Source of the DNA: JBOGGX01 sp050744245
Lineage (GTDB): Bacteria > Actinomycetota > Acidimicrobiia > Acidimicrobiales > JBOGGX01
DNA: 7,291 bases
Direction: 5' to 3'
NCBI GenBank assembly: GCA_050744245.1
Contig: JBOGGX010000033.1
Location: 1-7,291, forward strand
Each line of letters opens with the position of its first letter. Within the stretch, counting starts at the first letter, position 1. Both the position numbers and the translations under genes were made by a program. The notes below the pieces were generated by a model. That model ran no database searches. It saw only the letters and a program-made list of their open reading frames with translations, and had not been told where the DNA came from. Below are positions 1-5,275 of the stretch, piece by piece.

Positions 1-531
1 GTGGTGGCCGGCCTGCCGCTGGCCGCCGGCCCGGGCGGTCACACCCAGCGGCTGCTCACCGTGATCAAGGCCGGGTCGATCCAGGACGTCAAGGCGGCCC
101 CGGTCGATAAGGTCCACGTGTGGCCCCACCTGCTCTCGGTCGAGTTCGTCGCGTCCCTGGTGGTCCAGACGTTCCTGTTCATCTTCTCGATCTTCGTCAA
201 CGCGCCGCTGCTCGCCTTGGCCAACGTCAACCAGACGCCGAACCCGTCGAAGGCGCCGTGGTACTTCCTTGGGCTCCAGGAGCTGCTGACAATGTTCCAC
301 CCGATGGTCGCCGGCGTGACCATCCCGGGGATCGCGCTGTTCGCGCTGATCCTGGCGCCCTACACCGATCGCAACCCGTCCAACGCCCCGGAGGACCGCA
401 AGTTCGCCATCTCCCTGATGACCGTCCACCTGATGTTCTGGGCCGTGCTCGTCATCATCGGGGTGTTCTTCCGTGGCCCCGGTTTCAACTTCACCTTCCC
501 GTGGCGGGAAGGCCTGTTCTTCGACCTGTGA
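1..531 (+). CDS. qcrB: Cytochrome b, C-terminal (subunit IV-like) part of the quinol:cytochrome c reductase; 5' partial
   Basis: Membrane subunit of a bc-type complex that oxidises quinol at the Qo site. The visible 176 residues contain three hydrophobic helices (about 45-75, 103-121 and 137-157), matching the C-terminal half of cytochrome b, equivalent to b6f subunit IV. The best landmark is the Qo-loop segment NPSKAPWYFLGLQELL at residues 81-96, followed after the last helix by FFRGPGFNFTFPW. The Qo tetrapeptide reads APWY rather than the classical PEWY. The four heme-ligating histidines belong to the N-terminal half and are not in the window. The reading frame is open from base 1, and GTG at 1 or 4 could be a start if the subunit is split, but no upstream bases are available to judge. 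I treat it as truncated by the window edge. It ends 8 bases before the Rieske gene. The family call is firm; whether the b subunit is fused or split is unknown. Confidence 0.9.
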   Translation: MVAGLPLAAGPGGHTQRLLTVIKAGSIQDVKAAPVDKVHVWPHLLSVEFVASLVVQTFLFIFSIFVNAPLLALANVNQTPNPSKAPWYFLGLQELLTMFHPMVAGVTIPGIALFALILAPYTDRNPSNAPEDRKFAISLMTVHLMFWAVLVIIGVFFRGPGFNFTFPWREGLFFDL

Positions 532-539
532 GCTGATCC

Positions 540-1418
540 ATGAGCGGAACAACCGTCCTCCTCATCGCCATCCCCGTGCTGCTGCTGCTGGCCGCCGTCC
601 TGGTGTTCGGCGCCATGCGGCGACGGGAGACCGACGACATGATCGGCCGCCTCAGCCGGGAGACGGTGAGCCGCGACCGGTCCAGGGACGAACGCGCGGC
701 CGAGGTGCTGGCGCCGCCGCCGTCGGGACGCGAGGTCGAGCAGGCGGTGGTCGAGGCCAGGAGCCCGTCCGCCTCGACCGCGGTGGTGAAGGCGGAGGCC
801 GCGCCGCCGGCCGTGTGGGTGCCGCCCGACCGAGAGACCATCGGGATCACCCGCCGCCAATTCCTCAACCGGGGGATCGTCGGGGCCATGACGTTCTCGC
901 TGGCCGCGTTCGGCGCCGGCGTGCTCGGCTTCCTGTGGCCGTCGTCGTCCGGCGGGTTCGGCTCCCGGATCAGCGTCGGCCAGATCGACGACATCATCGC
1001 CGACATCCGGGCCAACGACCGCTTTCTCTACGTGCCCGAGGGCCGGATGTGGGTCACCGAGTACCCGAGCTCTGCGCTCGACAAGGCCCGTCAGGTCTAC
1101 TCGCCGTCCGAGCTGGCCGGGATGGAGGCCGGGATCATCGCGCTCTACCAGAAGTGCGTGCACCTGGGCTGCCGGGTGCCGTCGTGCGTGACGTCGCAGT
1201 GGTTCGAGTGCCCGTGCCACGGTTCGCAGTACAACCAGGTCGGTGAGAAGAAGGGCGGCCCTGCACCCCGCGGCCTCGACCGGTTCGTCATGACCGTCGA
1301 GGGCGGCTCGCTCACCGTCGACACGGGCACGATCATCCAGGGCCCGCCGATCGGCACCAACACCACCGGTCAGGAGGCCGAGGGCCCGCACTGCATCACC
1401 ACGGGCGGGGAGCATTGA
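540..1418 (+). CDS. qcrA: Rieske 2Fe-2S subunit of the quinol:cytochrome c reductase, with an N-terminal helix and internal Tat motif
   Basis: Takes one electron from quinol at the Qo site and passes it to the cytochrome c subunit on the outer face of the membrane. The protein has 292 residues. The C-terminal Rieske fold carries CVHLGC (206-211) and CPCHGSQY (224-231): predicted cluster ligands are C206, H208, C224 and H227, and C211-C226 is the conserved disulfide pair. C216 is an extra cysteine. The N-terminus has a first hydrophobic helix (about 5-25), then a polar Arg/Glu-rich linker of about 75 residues, then TRRQFLNRG at 104-112, a good twin-arginine (Tat) signal, directly before a second helix (about 113-133). 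With the first helix running outside to inside, the linker is cytoplasmic and the Rieske domain is exported by Tat, which recalls the dual Sec/Tat insertion known for the three-helix actinobacterial QcrA. The ATG at 540 follows the cytochrome b stop by 8 bases with only a weak ribosome binding site. Its stop overlaps the next start. Confidence 0.95.
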   Translation: MSGTTVLLIAIPVLLLLAAVLVFGAMRRRETDDMIGRLSRETVSRDRSRDERAAEVLAPPPSGREVEQAVVEARSPSASTAVVKAEAAPPAVWVPPDRETIGITRRQFLNRGIVGAMTFSLAAFGAGVLGFLWPSSSGGFGSRISVGQIDDIIADIRANDRFLYVPEGRMWVTEYPSSALDKARQVYSPSELAGMEAGIIALYQKCVHLGCRVPSCVTSQWFECPCHGSQYNQVGEKKGGPAPRGLDRFVMTVEGGSLTVDTGTIIQGPPIGTNTTGQEAEGPHCITTGGEH

Positions 1419-2614
1419 GCTTCGCGGCCAACGCGTACACGGCCGTCGGATGGGTGCTGTTCGCCATCGTCGGCGTCGGCGTCGTCATCTACGCGCTCGT
1501 CAACGTGCTGTCGTGGGGCAAGGCCGAGGTCGGCTCCGAGATCGAGCTCGCCCCCAACCGCAAGCCCTACCTGTCCGACGAGGAACTCGAGGGCCCGAAG
1601 CTCGACACGACGCTCGCATGGGGCCTCGCCATGCTGTCGATCATCGCCATCGCCTTCCCGCTGTACTGGATCCTCGAGCCGGGCCGGCAGTTCAACGCCA
1701 CTCAGACCGGCTATGTCGGGAACGAGACCTTCGTCGAGCGGGGGGCCGACATGTTCGCGCCGACCGGCGACAACCTGCAGGCCCTGAACTGCGCCTTCTG
1801 CCACGGCGGCATGGAGGCGGTGGGCAACGTGGTCCCGTTCAACCGCACCCTGCCCGACGGCACCATCGAGGTCGTCGACTGGAAGGCGCCCGCCCTCAAC
1901 ACCGTGCTCCTGCGCTATAGCCGCGAGGAGGTCACCTACATCCTCACGTACGGCCGGCCCTTCTCGCCCATGCCGGCCTGGGGCCTCGACGGCGGCGGGC
2001 CGCTCAACGAGCAGCAGATCCAGAACCTGGTCGACTATCTCGAGACGATCCAGCTCACCCCGGAGGAGGCCCAGGCCCAGGCCGAGGAGGGCATCCGCCT
2101 CGAGCTCGGCCTGCCCGAGGGAGCCGCGATCGACTACCGCGACCCGCGGGTGGGCGAGGCCATCTTCAACCTGGGGCTCGAGACGAACTTCGCCGGCGGG
2201 GCCTACGCGTGCGCCCGCTGTCACACCAACGGGTGGTCCTTCGCCACCTCGAGGGACCAGCTCGAGCTGCCCGGTGGCGGGGGCGCCCTCGGACCGGGGC
2301 TGGCGGCCGAGGAGCTCCAGTTCCCCGCCAACCCGGAGCCCGTCCCCGGTGAGTCGCCCTACCAGGACCACCTCGACTTCGTCACGACCGGTTCGGAGCG
2401 GGGCGTCATCTACGGCGTCCAGGGTCAGGGCGGGTCGGGGATGATGCCCGGCTTCGGCCTGCGTCCGCCGGAGCCGGCGCTGTACTGGATCAACAAGGGT
2501 CAGCCGCGCGAGTTCCCGATCCAGGACAGCGACGGCGACGGCCAGCCCAACAACAGCGGCATGATGACCCCGGAGATGATCGAGGCCGTCGTCCGCTACG
2601 AGCGGGGCCTGTAG
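1415..2614 (+). CDS. Membrane-anchored diheme cytochrome c, probably the cytochrome c subunit of the bc complex (QcrC-like)
   Basis: Predicted to accept electrons from the Rieske cluster and pass them towards a terminal oxidase. The 399-residue protein has two N-terminal helices (about 9-33 and 68-88) separated by a charged segment, then two cytochrome c domains. Heme 1 is bound by CAFCH at 126-130, with M186 in SPMPAWG as likely distal ligand. Heme 2 is bound by CARCH at 266-270, with M343 or M344 in GSGMMPGFG as likely distal ligand. An Asp-rich DSDGDGQPN (371-379) resembles a calcium-binding loop. The best start is TTG at 1415, overlapping the Rieske stop as TTGA; GGGGAG at 1407-1412 lies unusually close, so coupled translation is likely. 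The next in-frame start candidate (GTG 1454) would cut into the first helix. Classical actinobacterial QcrC is diheme but has a different anchor. The helix-charged loop-helix-diheme layout also resembles CcoP of cbb3 oxidases, but no oxidase gene is nearby, so I favour the bc complex. Confidence 0.85.
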   Translation: MSFAANAYTAVGWVLFAIVGVGVVIYALVNVLSWGKAEVGSEIELAPNRKPYLSDEELEGPKLDTTLAWGLAMLSIIAIAFPLYWILEPGRQFNATQTGYVGNETFVERGADMFAPTGDNLQALNCAFCHGGMEAVGNVVPFNRTLPDGTIEVVDWKAPALNTVLLRYSREEVTYILTYGRPFSPMPAWGLDGGGPLNEQQIQNLVDYLETIQLTPEEAQAQAEEGIRLELGLPEGAAIDYRDPRVGEAIFNLGLETNFAGGAYACARCHTNGWSFATSRDQLELPGGGGALGPGLAAEELQFPANPEPVPGESPYQDHLDFVTTGSERGVIYGVQGQGGSGMMPGFGLRPPEPALYWINKGQPREFPIQDSDGDGQPNNSGMMTPEMIEAVVRYERGL

Positions 2615-2620
2615 CGGCCG

Positions 2621-3571
2621 ATGGAGCTCGTCGCCGACTTCGCCGCCATCGCGTGGAACCCGGAGATCCGCAACATCCTCTCGCTGCTCGTCGGGATCGG
2701 GATCCTGATGGGTTCGGTCTATCTCCTGCTCGCCACCAACACCGGCGCCCGGTTGGGGCTGCTCATCTCGCTGGCCAGCCTGCTCGGGTGGATCACGATC
2801 ATGGGCGTCATCTGGATGGCGTACGGCATCGGCCTGAGGGGCAGCGACCCGACGTGGAGCGCGATCGAGATCAACCACGGCGACCTGGTTTCGGCCGACC
2901 TGGTCGAGGCCCGCGTGCTGCCGTTGCCGGCCGACCTTCCCGACCCCGACGAGGTGCTCCAGGACAACCCGGAGCTCGAGGAGATCGTCTTCCCCGAGGG
3001 TCGGGAGAACCTCCCGGACCCGACCCTGGGCCAGATCATGGAGGCCGATCCCGAACTGCGCGAGTCGCTCGGACTCGACGAGGACGGGCTCAACGGCTGG
3101 TTCCTCCTCATCCCATCCGATCCGATCCGAGGCGAGGCCCAGGCCGCGGCCGACGCCGCCCTCGGTCCGGACGGCAACGGGGTGTTCCAGTCGACGAGCG
3201 AGTACCGCGTGCTCGACGCCTTCAGCTTCGGCGGGGAGGAAAGGATCCCCGACGATTCCGGGGCGCTCGAGCGGGCCTGGCTCAAGATCAGGTCGACGCT
3301 GCGCAACCTCATCGGCCGGCCCGAGCATTTCGCCGTCGTCCAGGTGCAGCGGGTCATTCCCCAGGAGACCGAACCGGGCCAGGCCCCGCCCGCGCCCCAG
3401 GTCGACCCGGACGCCCCGGTCGAGTCGGTGATCCTGGTCCGTGACTACGGCGACCGGCGGTTCCCGCCGTTCATGGTCACGGTGGTGTCGGCCGTCCTGT
3501 TCGGCATTACCTGCAATGCTCTGCACCGGCGGGACAAGATCGCGGCACGCAACCGGGCTGCGACCGGCTAA
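2621..3571 (+). CDS. Three-helix membrane protein of unknown function in the bc-complex gene cluster
   Basis: I do not recognise this family. The 316-residue protein has a hydrophobic helix at about 18-38, a second at 45-70, a polar region of about 210 residues, and a third helix at about 283-300 followed by the basic tail HRRDKIAARNRAATG. The basic tail suggests a cytoplasmic C-terminus, which places the long polar region outside the membrane, on the same side as the Rieske and heme domains. That region is acidic and proline-rich at first (about 96-160), contains an imperfect duplicated LPDP...PELxE segment (106-121 and 131-148), and has a Pro-rich stretch near 252-266. It has no heme-binding CxxCH; its only cysteine, C298, lies in the last helix. 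The gene starts 6 bases after the cytochrome c stop and ends 21 bases before nuoA, so it is probably co-expressed with the bc complex. An accessory or assembly subunit is a guess from position. The ATG at 2621 has only a weak ribosome binding site. Confidence 0.75.
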   Translation: MELVADFAAIAWNPEIRNILSLLVGIGILMGSVYLLLATNTGARLGLLISLASLLGWITIMGVIWMAYGIGLRGSDPTWSAIEINHGDLVSADLVEARVLPLPADLPDPDEVLQDNPELEEIVFPEGRENLPDPTLGQIMEADPELRESLGLDEDGLNGWFLLIPSDPIRGEAQAAADAALGPDGNGVFQSTSEYRVLDAFSFGGEERIPDDSGALERAWLKIRSTLRNLIGRPEHFAVVQVQRVIPQETEPGQAPPAPQVDPDAPVESVILVRDYGDRRFPPFMVTVVSAVLFGITCNALHRRDKIAARNRAATG

Positions 3572-3577
3572 CCCCAC

Positions 3578-3586
3578 AGGAGGTGA
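3578..3586 (+). promoter_or_regulatory. Strong ribosome binding site of nuoA
   Basis: AGGAGGTGA matches the 3' end of 16S rRNA almost perfectly and sits 9 bases (counted from AGGAGG) before the GTG at 3593. It fixes that GTG as the nuoA start. It is the strongest such site in the window and marks the boundary between the complex III and complex I modules, where other starts depend largely on overlap with the preceding gene. Confidence 0.85.
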
Positions 3587-3592
3587 CCTCAG

Positions 3593-4072
3593 GTGGACGA
3601 CTACCTGCCGCTGGTGACGTTGCTCGTCGTCGGCGTGCTGTTCGCCACGATCAGCGTCACCGTGTCGAAGCTGCTCGCCCCCCGCAACGTCACCCAGGCC
3701 AAGACCGCCCCCTACGAGAGCGGCATCATCCCCAGCCGGGAGCCGCCCGAACGCTTTCCCGTCCGTTTCTACCTGGTGGCGATGATCTTCATCATCTTCG
3801 ACATCGAGATCGTCTTCCTCTACCCCTACGCGGTCGTGCACCAGCGGCTGGGCGCCTACGGCGTGTGGGAGATGGTGATCTTCGCCGCGGCCGTCTTCGC
3901 CGCCTTCGTGTACCTCATCGCCAACGGCGCCCTCGACTGGGGGCCGGTGAAGCGCGGCCGTCGCGTCGAGGATCCCGGCATGATCACCGCCACCCGCACC
4001 GCGACCACCACCGTGAGGCGGGTCGGCCTGGAGGGCCGCCTCGACGGGGGATCCTCAGGAGAGGCCGCATGA
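3593..4072 (+). CDS. nuoA: NADH-quinone oxidoreductase subunit A
   Basis: Small membrane subunit of complex I that sits where the peripheral arm meets the membrane arm, close to the quinone channel. The 159-residue product has three helices (about 6-28, 58-80 and 91-112). The family hallmarks are present: YESG at 41-44 in the first loop, and RFYLVAMIFIIFDIEIVFLYP (about 58-78), whose acidic FDIE motif lies in the second helix. The GTG start is set by the strong AGGAGGTGA upstream. After the last helix there is a tail of about 45 residues, Thr/Arg/Gly-rich and without a recognisable motif, longer than in typical NuoA of about 120-150 residues. The end of this tail is partly duplicated at DNA level in the spacer before nuoB. 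The TGA stop overlaps an ATG (ATGA at 4069-4072) that opens a short ORF. First gene of the nuo operon. Confidence 0.96.
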   Translation: MDDYLPLVTLLVVGVLFATISVTVSKLLAPRNVTQAKTAPYESGIIPSREPPERFPVRFYLVAMIFIIFDIEIVFLYPYAVVHQRLGAYGVWEMVIFAAAVFAAFVYLIANGALDWGPVKRGRRVEDPGMITATRTATTTVRRVGLEGRLDGGSSGEAA

Positions 4073-4167
4073 GGGCCCCAACGGTCTTGGCAACCCCCAC
4101 CCCATGTTTCGACAGGGGGATGCGGCGTCGGCCTGCGGCCGACTCGTCGATCCTGGAGGCCGCCTGA
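4069..4167 (+). CDS. Possible 32-residue small ORF between nuoA and nuoB (doubtful)
   Basis: ATG at 4069 overlaps the nuoA stop (ATGA), has AGGAGAGG at 4057-4064 as a well-placed ribosome binding site, and the frame closes with TGA at 4165-4167, whose last A is the first base of the nuoB ATG (TGATG). The 32-residue product begins MRAPTVLATPTPCFDRG and ends SSILEAA. It has no hydrophobic helix and no motif I know. The tight linkage at both ends is what a translated coupling peptide would show. The product itself looks low-complexity, and its last residues resemble the nuoA C-terminus because the DNA there is an imperfect repeat, so it may be a by-product of duplication. Ribosomes leaving nuoA could use it to reach nuoB without a gap. 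Whether it makes a functional peptide is unknown. Confidence 0.35.
   Translation: MRAPTVLATPTPCFDRGMRRRPAADSSILEAA
4127..4143 (+). repeat. Perfect 7-bp hairpin in the nuoA-nuoB spacer
   Basis: GTCGGCC (4127-4133) and GGCCGAC (4137-4143) are exact reverse complements around the three-base loop TGC. No T-run follows, so it does not look like an intrinsic terminator. It lies 11 bases upstream of the nuoB ribosome binding site and could affect mRNA stability or ribosome access. In a GC-rich genome, short stems like this also arise by chance. Confidence 0.55.
4155..4159 (+). promoter_or_regulatory. Ribosome binding site that sets the nuoB start
   Basis: GGAGG lies 7 bases before ATG 4167, whereas the longer in-frame alternative ATG at 4104 has no comparable upstream site. 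This supports the shorter NuoB beginning MTRVLGID. Confidence 0.75.
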
Positions 4168-4730
4168 TGACGCGCGTGCTCGGCATCGACCCCGACGAGG
4201 GCCTCCACGGGGCCGACCACAACTTCTTCACCGGCATCCTCGAGGAGGCGGTCAGCTGGGCCCGGGAGAAGTCGATCTTCCCGGCGACGTTCGGCCTCGC
4301 CTGCTGCGCGCTGGAGATGATGGCGACCGGCGGCCCGCACTACGACCTGGCTCGCTTCGGGATGGAGGTGTTCCGGGCGTCGCCCCGCCAGGCCGACCTG
4401 ATGATCGTCGCCGGTCGGGTCAGCCAGAAGATGGCGCCGGTGCTGCGCCAGATCTACGACCAGATGGCCGATCCCAAGTGGGTCATCTCCATGGGCGTCT
4501 GCGCGTCGACGGGCGGGATGTTCAACAACTACGCACTCGTCCAGGGCGTCGACCAGGTCGTGCCTGTCGACGTCTACGCCCCCGGCTGCCCGCCCGGCCC
4601 CGAGACCCTGATGCACTCGATCCTCACGCTGCGGGCGAACATCCGGAACGGCGAGATCACCCGTCGCCGCCAGGCAACCGGCGCCGGTGCCGGGATCCAC
4701 GTCGAGCAGCTGGACGGGCAAACGCTGTGA
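4167..4730 (+). CDS. nuoB: NADH-quinone oxidoreductase subunit B (N2 cluster subunit)
   Basis: Carries iron-sulfur cluster N2, the last electron carrier of complex I before quinone, in the connecting part of the peripheral arm. The 187-residue protein has all four expected cysteines: adjacent C46 and C47 in GLACCALEMM, C112 in MGVCASTGGMF, and C141 in YAPGCPPGPE. Other conserved stretches are ARFGMEVFRASPRQADLMIVAG (about 62-83) and the ADPKWVISMG segment (101-110). The start at 4167 is chosen for its GGAGG and because the extra 21 residues from ATG 4104 are low-complexity and overlap the spacer repeat. Its stop overlaps the nuoC start (GTGA at 4727-4730), indicating translational coupling. 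Length and signature residues are those of an ordinary functional NuoB. Confidence 0.97.
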   Translation: MTRVLGIDPDEGLHGADHNFFTGILEEAVSWAREKSIFPATFGLACCALEMMATGGPHYDLARFGMEVFRASPRQADLMIVAGRVSQKMAPVLRQIYDQMADPKWVISMGVCASTGGMFNNYALVQGVDQVVPVDVYAPGCPPGPETLMHSILTLRANIRNGEITRRRQATGAGAGIHVEQLDGQTL

Positions 4731-5275
4731 CGGATGAAGCCGCCACCGCGGAGGTGGCACCCGAACCGGCCGCGCCCGAGTCGGAGCGGTGGCACGACGT
4801 CATCGTCGAACGCGACAGCCAGTTCTCGCGGGGCCAGCTCGTCGCCCATCCGGCGCGTGAGCAGTACGTCGACTTCATCCGGACGCTGCGCGACGACGAC
4901 GGCTACTGGTTGTGCCTGGACGTGACGGCCGTCGACTACGCCGGCTTCGCCGGGCGCCGCCGGCTGCCCGATGGAATCGAGCCGGAGCGGTTCGAAGTCG
5001 TCGTGCACGTCATCAGCCACCACGACCGCAGCCGCGTGCGCATCCGCCTCCAGGTCCCCGACGAGGAGCCCGTCGTCCCGTCGCTGTTCGACGTCCACCC
5101 CGGCACCGAGGCCCTCGAGCGCGAGGTGTTCGACATGTTCGGCATCCGCTTCGAGGGCCACCCCGACCTCACCCGCATCCTCATGCCCGAGGACTGGGAG
5201 GGCTACCCGCTTCGCAAGGACTACTCGATCGGCGCCATCCCGGTGCAGTTCAAGGGGGTCCGCAATGACCGTTGA
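4727..5275 (+). CDS. nuoC: NADH-quinone oxidoreductase subunit C
   Basis: Peripheral-arm subunit of complex I (30-kDa type) that packs against NuoD and holds no cofactor. The 182-residue product has the family signature near its end: EREVFDMFGIRFEGHP (131-146), then LTRILMPEDWEGYPLRKDY (148-166). The first 20 or so residues are Ala/Glu/Pro-rich and probably disordered. The start is the GTG at 4727, which overlaps the nuoB stop as GTGA; the frame extends further upstream inside nuoB, but that part reads as a shadow of nuoB. The ribosome binding site is weak, so coupling to nuoB is likely. NuoC is not fused to NuoD, unlike the E. coli protein; the two genes overlap by 11 bases in different frames. 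Confidence 0.95.
   Translation: MTDEAATAEVAPEPAAPESERWHDVIVERDSQFSRGQLVAHPAREQYVDFIRTLRDDDGYWLCLDVTAVDYAGFAGRRRLPDGIEPERFEVVVHVISHHDRSRVRIRLQVPDEEPVVPSLFDVHPGTEALEREVFDMFGIRFEGHPDLTRILMPEDWEGYPLRKDYSIGAIPVQFKGVRNDR

Larger units (their letters stand above)
4022..4169 (+). repeat. Imperfect direct repeat: nuoA 3' end (4022-4072) and the sequence before nuoB (4127-4167)
   Basis: The same short blocks occur in the same order in both stretches: GTCGGCCTG (4022-4030 / 4127-4135), GGCCG (4034-4038 / 4137-4141), CTCG (4040-4043 / 4143-4146), GATCCT (4050-4055 / 4149-4154), GAGGCCGC (4061-4068 / 4156-4163) and TGA (4070-4072 / 4165-4167). The second copy is about ten bases shorter through small gaps. 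As a result the nuoA stop and the spacer's last stop both follow Glu-Ala-Ala codons. Likely a decayed duplication of the nuoA gene end; the alignment was made by eye. Confidence 0.55.

Noticed and set aside
473..1246. Plus-strand open frame of 257 codons overlapping the end of cytochrome b and most of the Rieske gene
   Set aside because: The Rieske frame has all cluster ligands. This frame gives only Arg/Gly/Ala/Pro-rich sequence and is a GC shadow.
1415..2614. CcoP subunit of a cbb3-type oxidase
   Set aside because: The topology is similar, but the gene sits directly behind cytochrome b and Rieske genes and no CcoN or CcoO gene is present, so a bc-complex role is simpler.
1370..3841. Very long minus-strand open frame of 823 codons opposite the cytochrome c, the unknown protein and part of nuoA
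   Set aside because: It is a product of high third-position GC in the plus-strand genes. Its translation is Arg/Gly/Asp/Val-rich low complexity without any family motif, and it runs antisense through several well-supported genes.
4104..4166. Longer NuoB starting at ATG 4104
   Set aside because: No ribosome binding site precedes it and the added 21 residues are unlike NuoB, while ATG 4167 has GGAGG at good spacing and gives the usual N-terminus.
4971..5264. Upstream extension of the nuoD frame inside nuoC
   Set aside because: This part translates to Ser/Arg/Thr-rich shadow sequence, while nuoC in the other frame shows its full family signature. ATG 5265 has AAGGGGG in front.
4694..5275. Fused NuoCD protein as in E. 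coli
   Set aside because: nuoC has its own stop at 5273-5275 and nuoD begins at 5265 in a different frame, so they are separate proteins.
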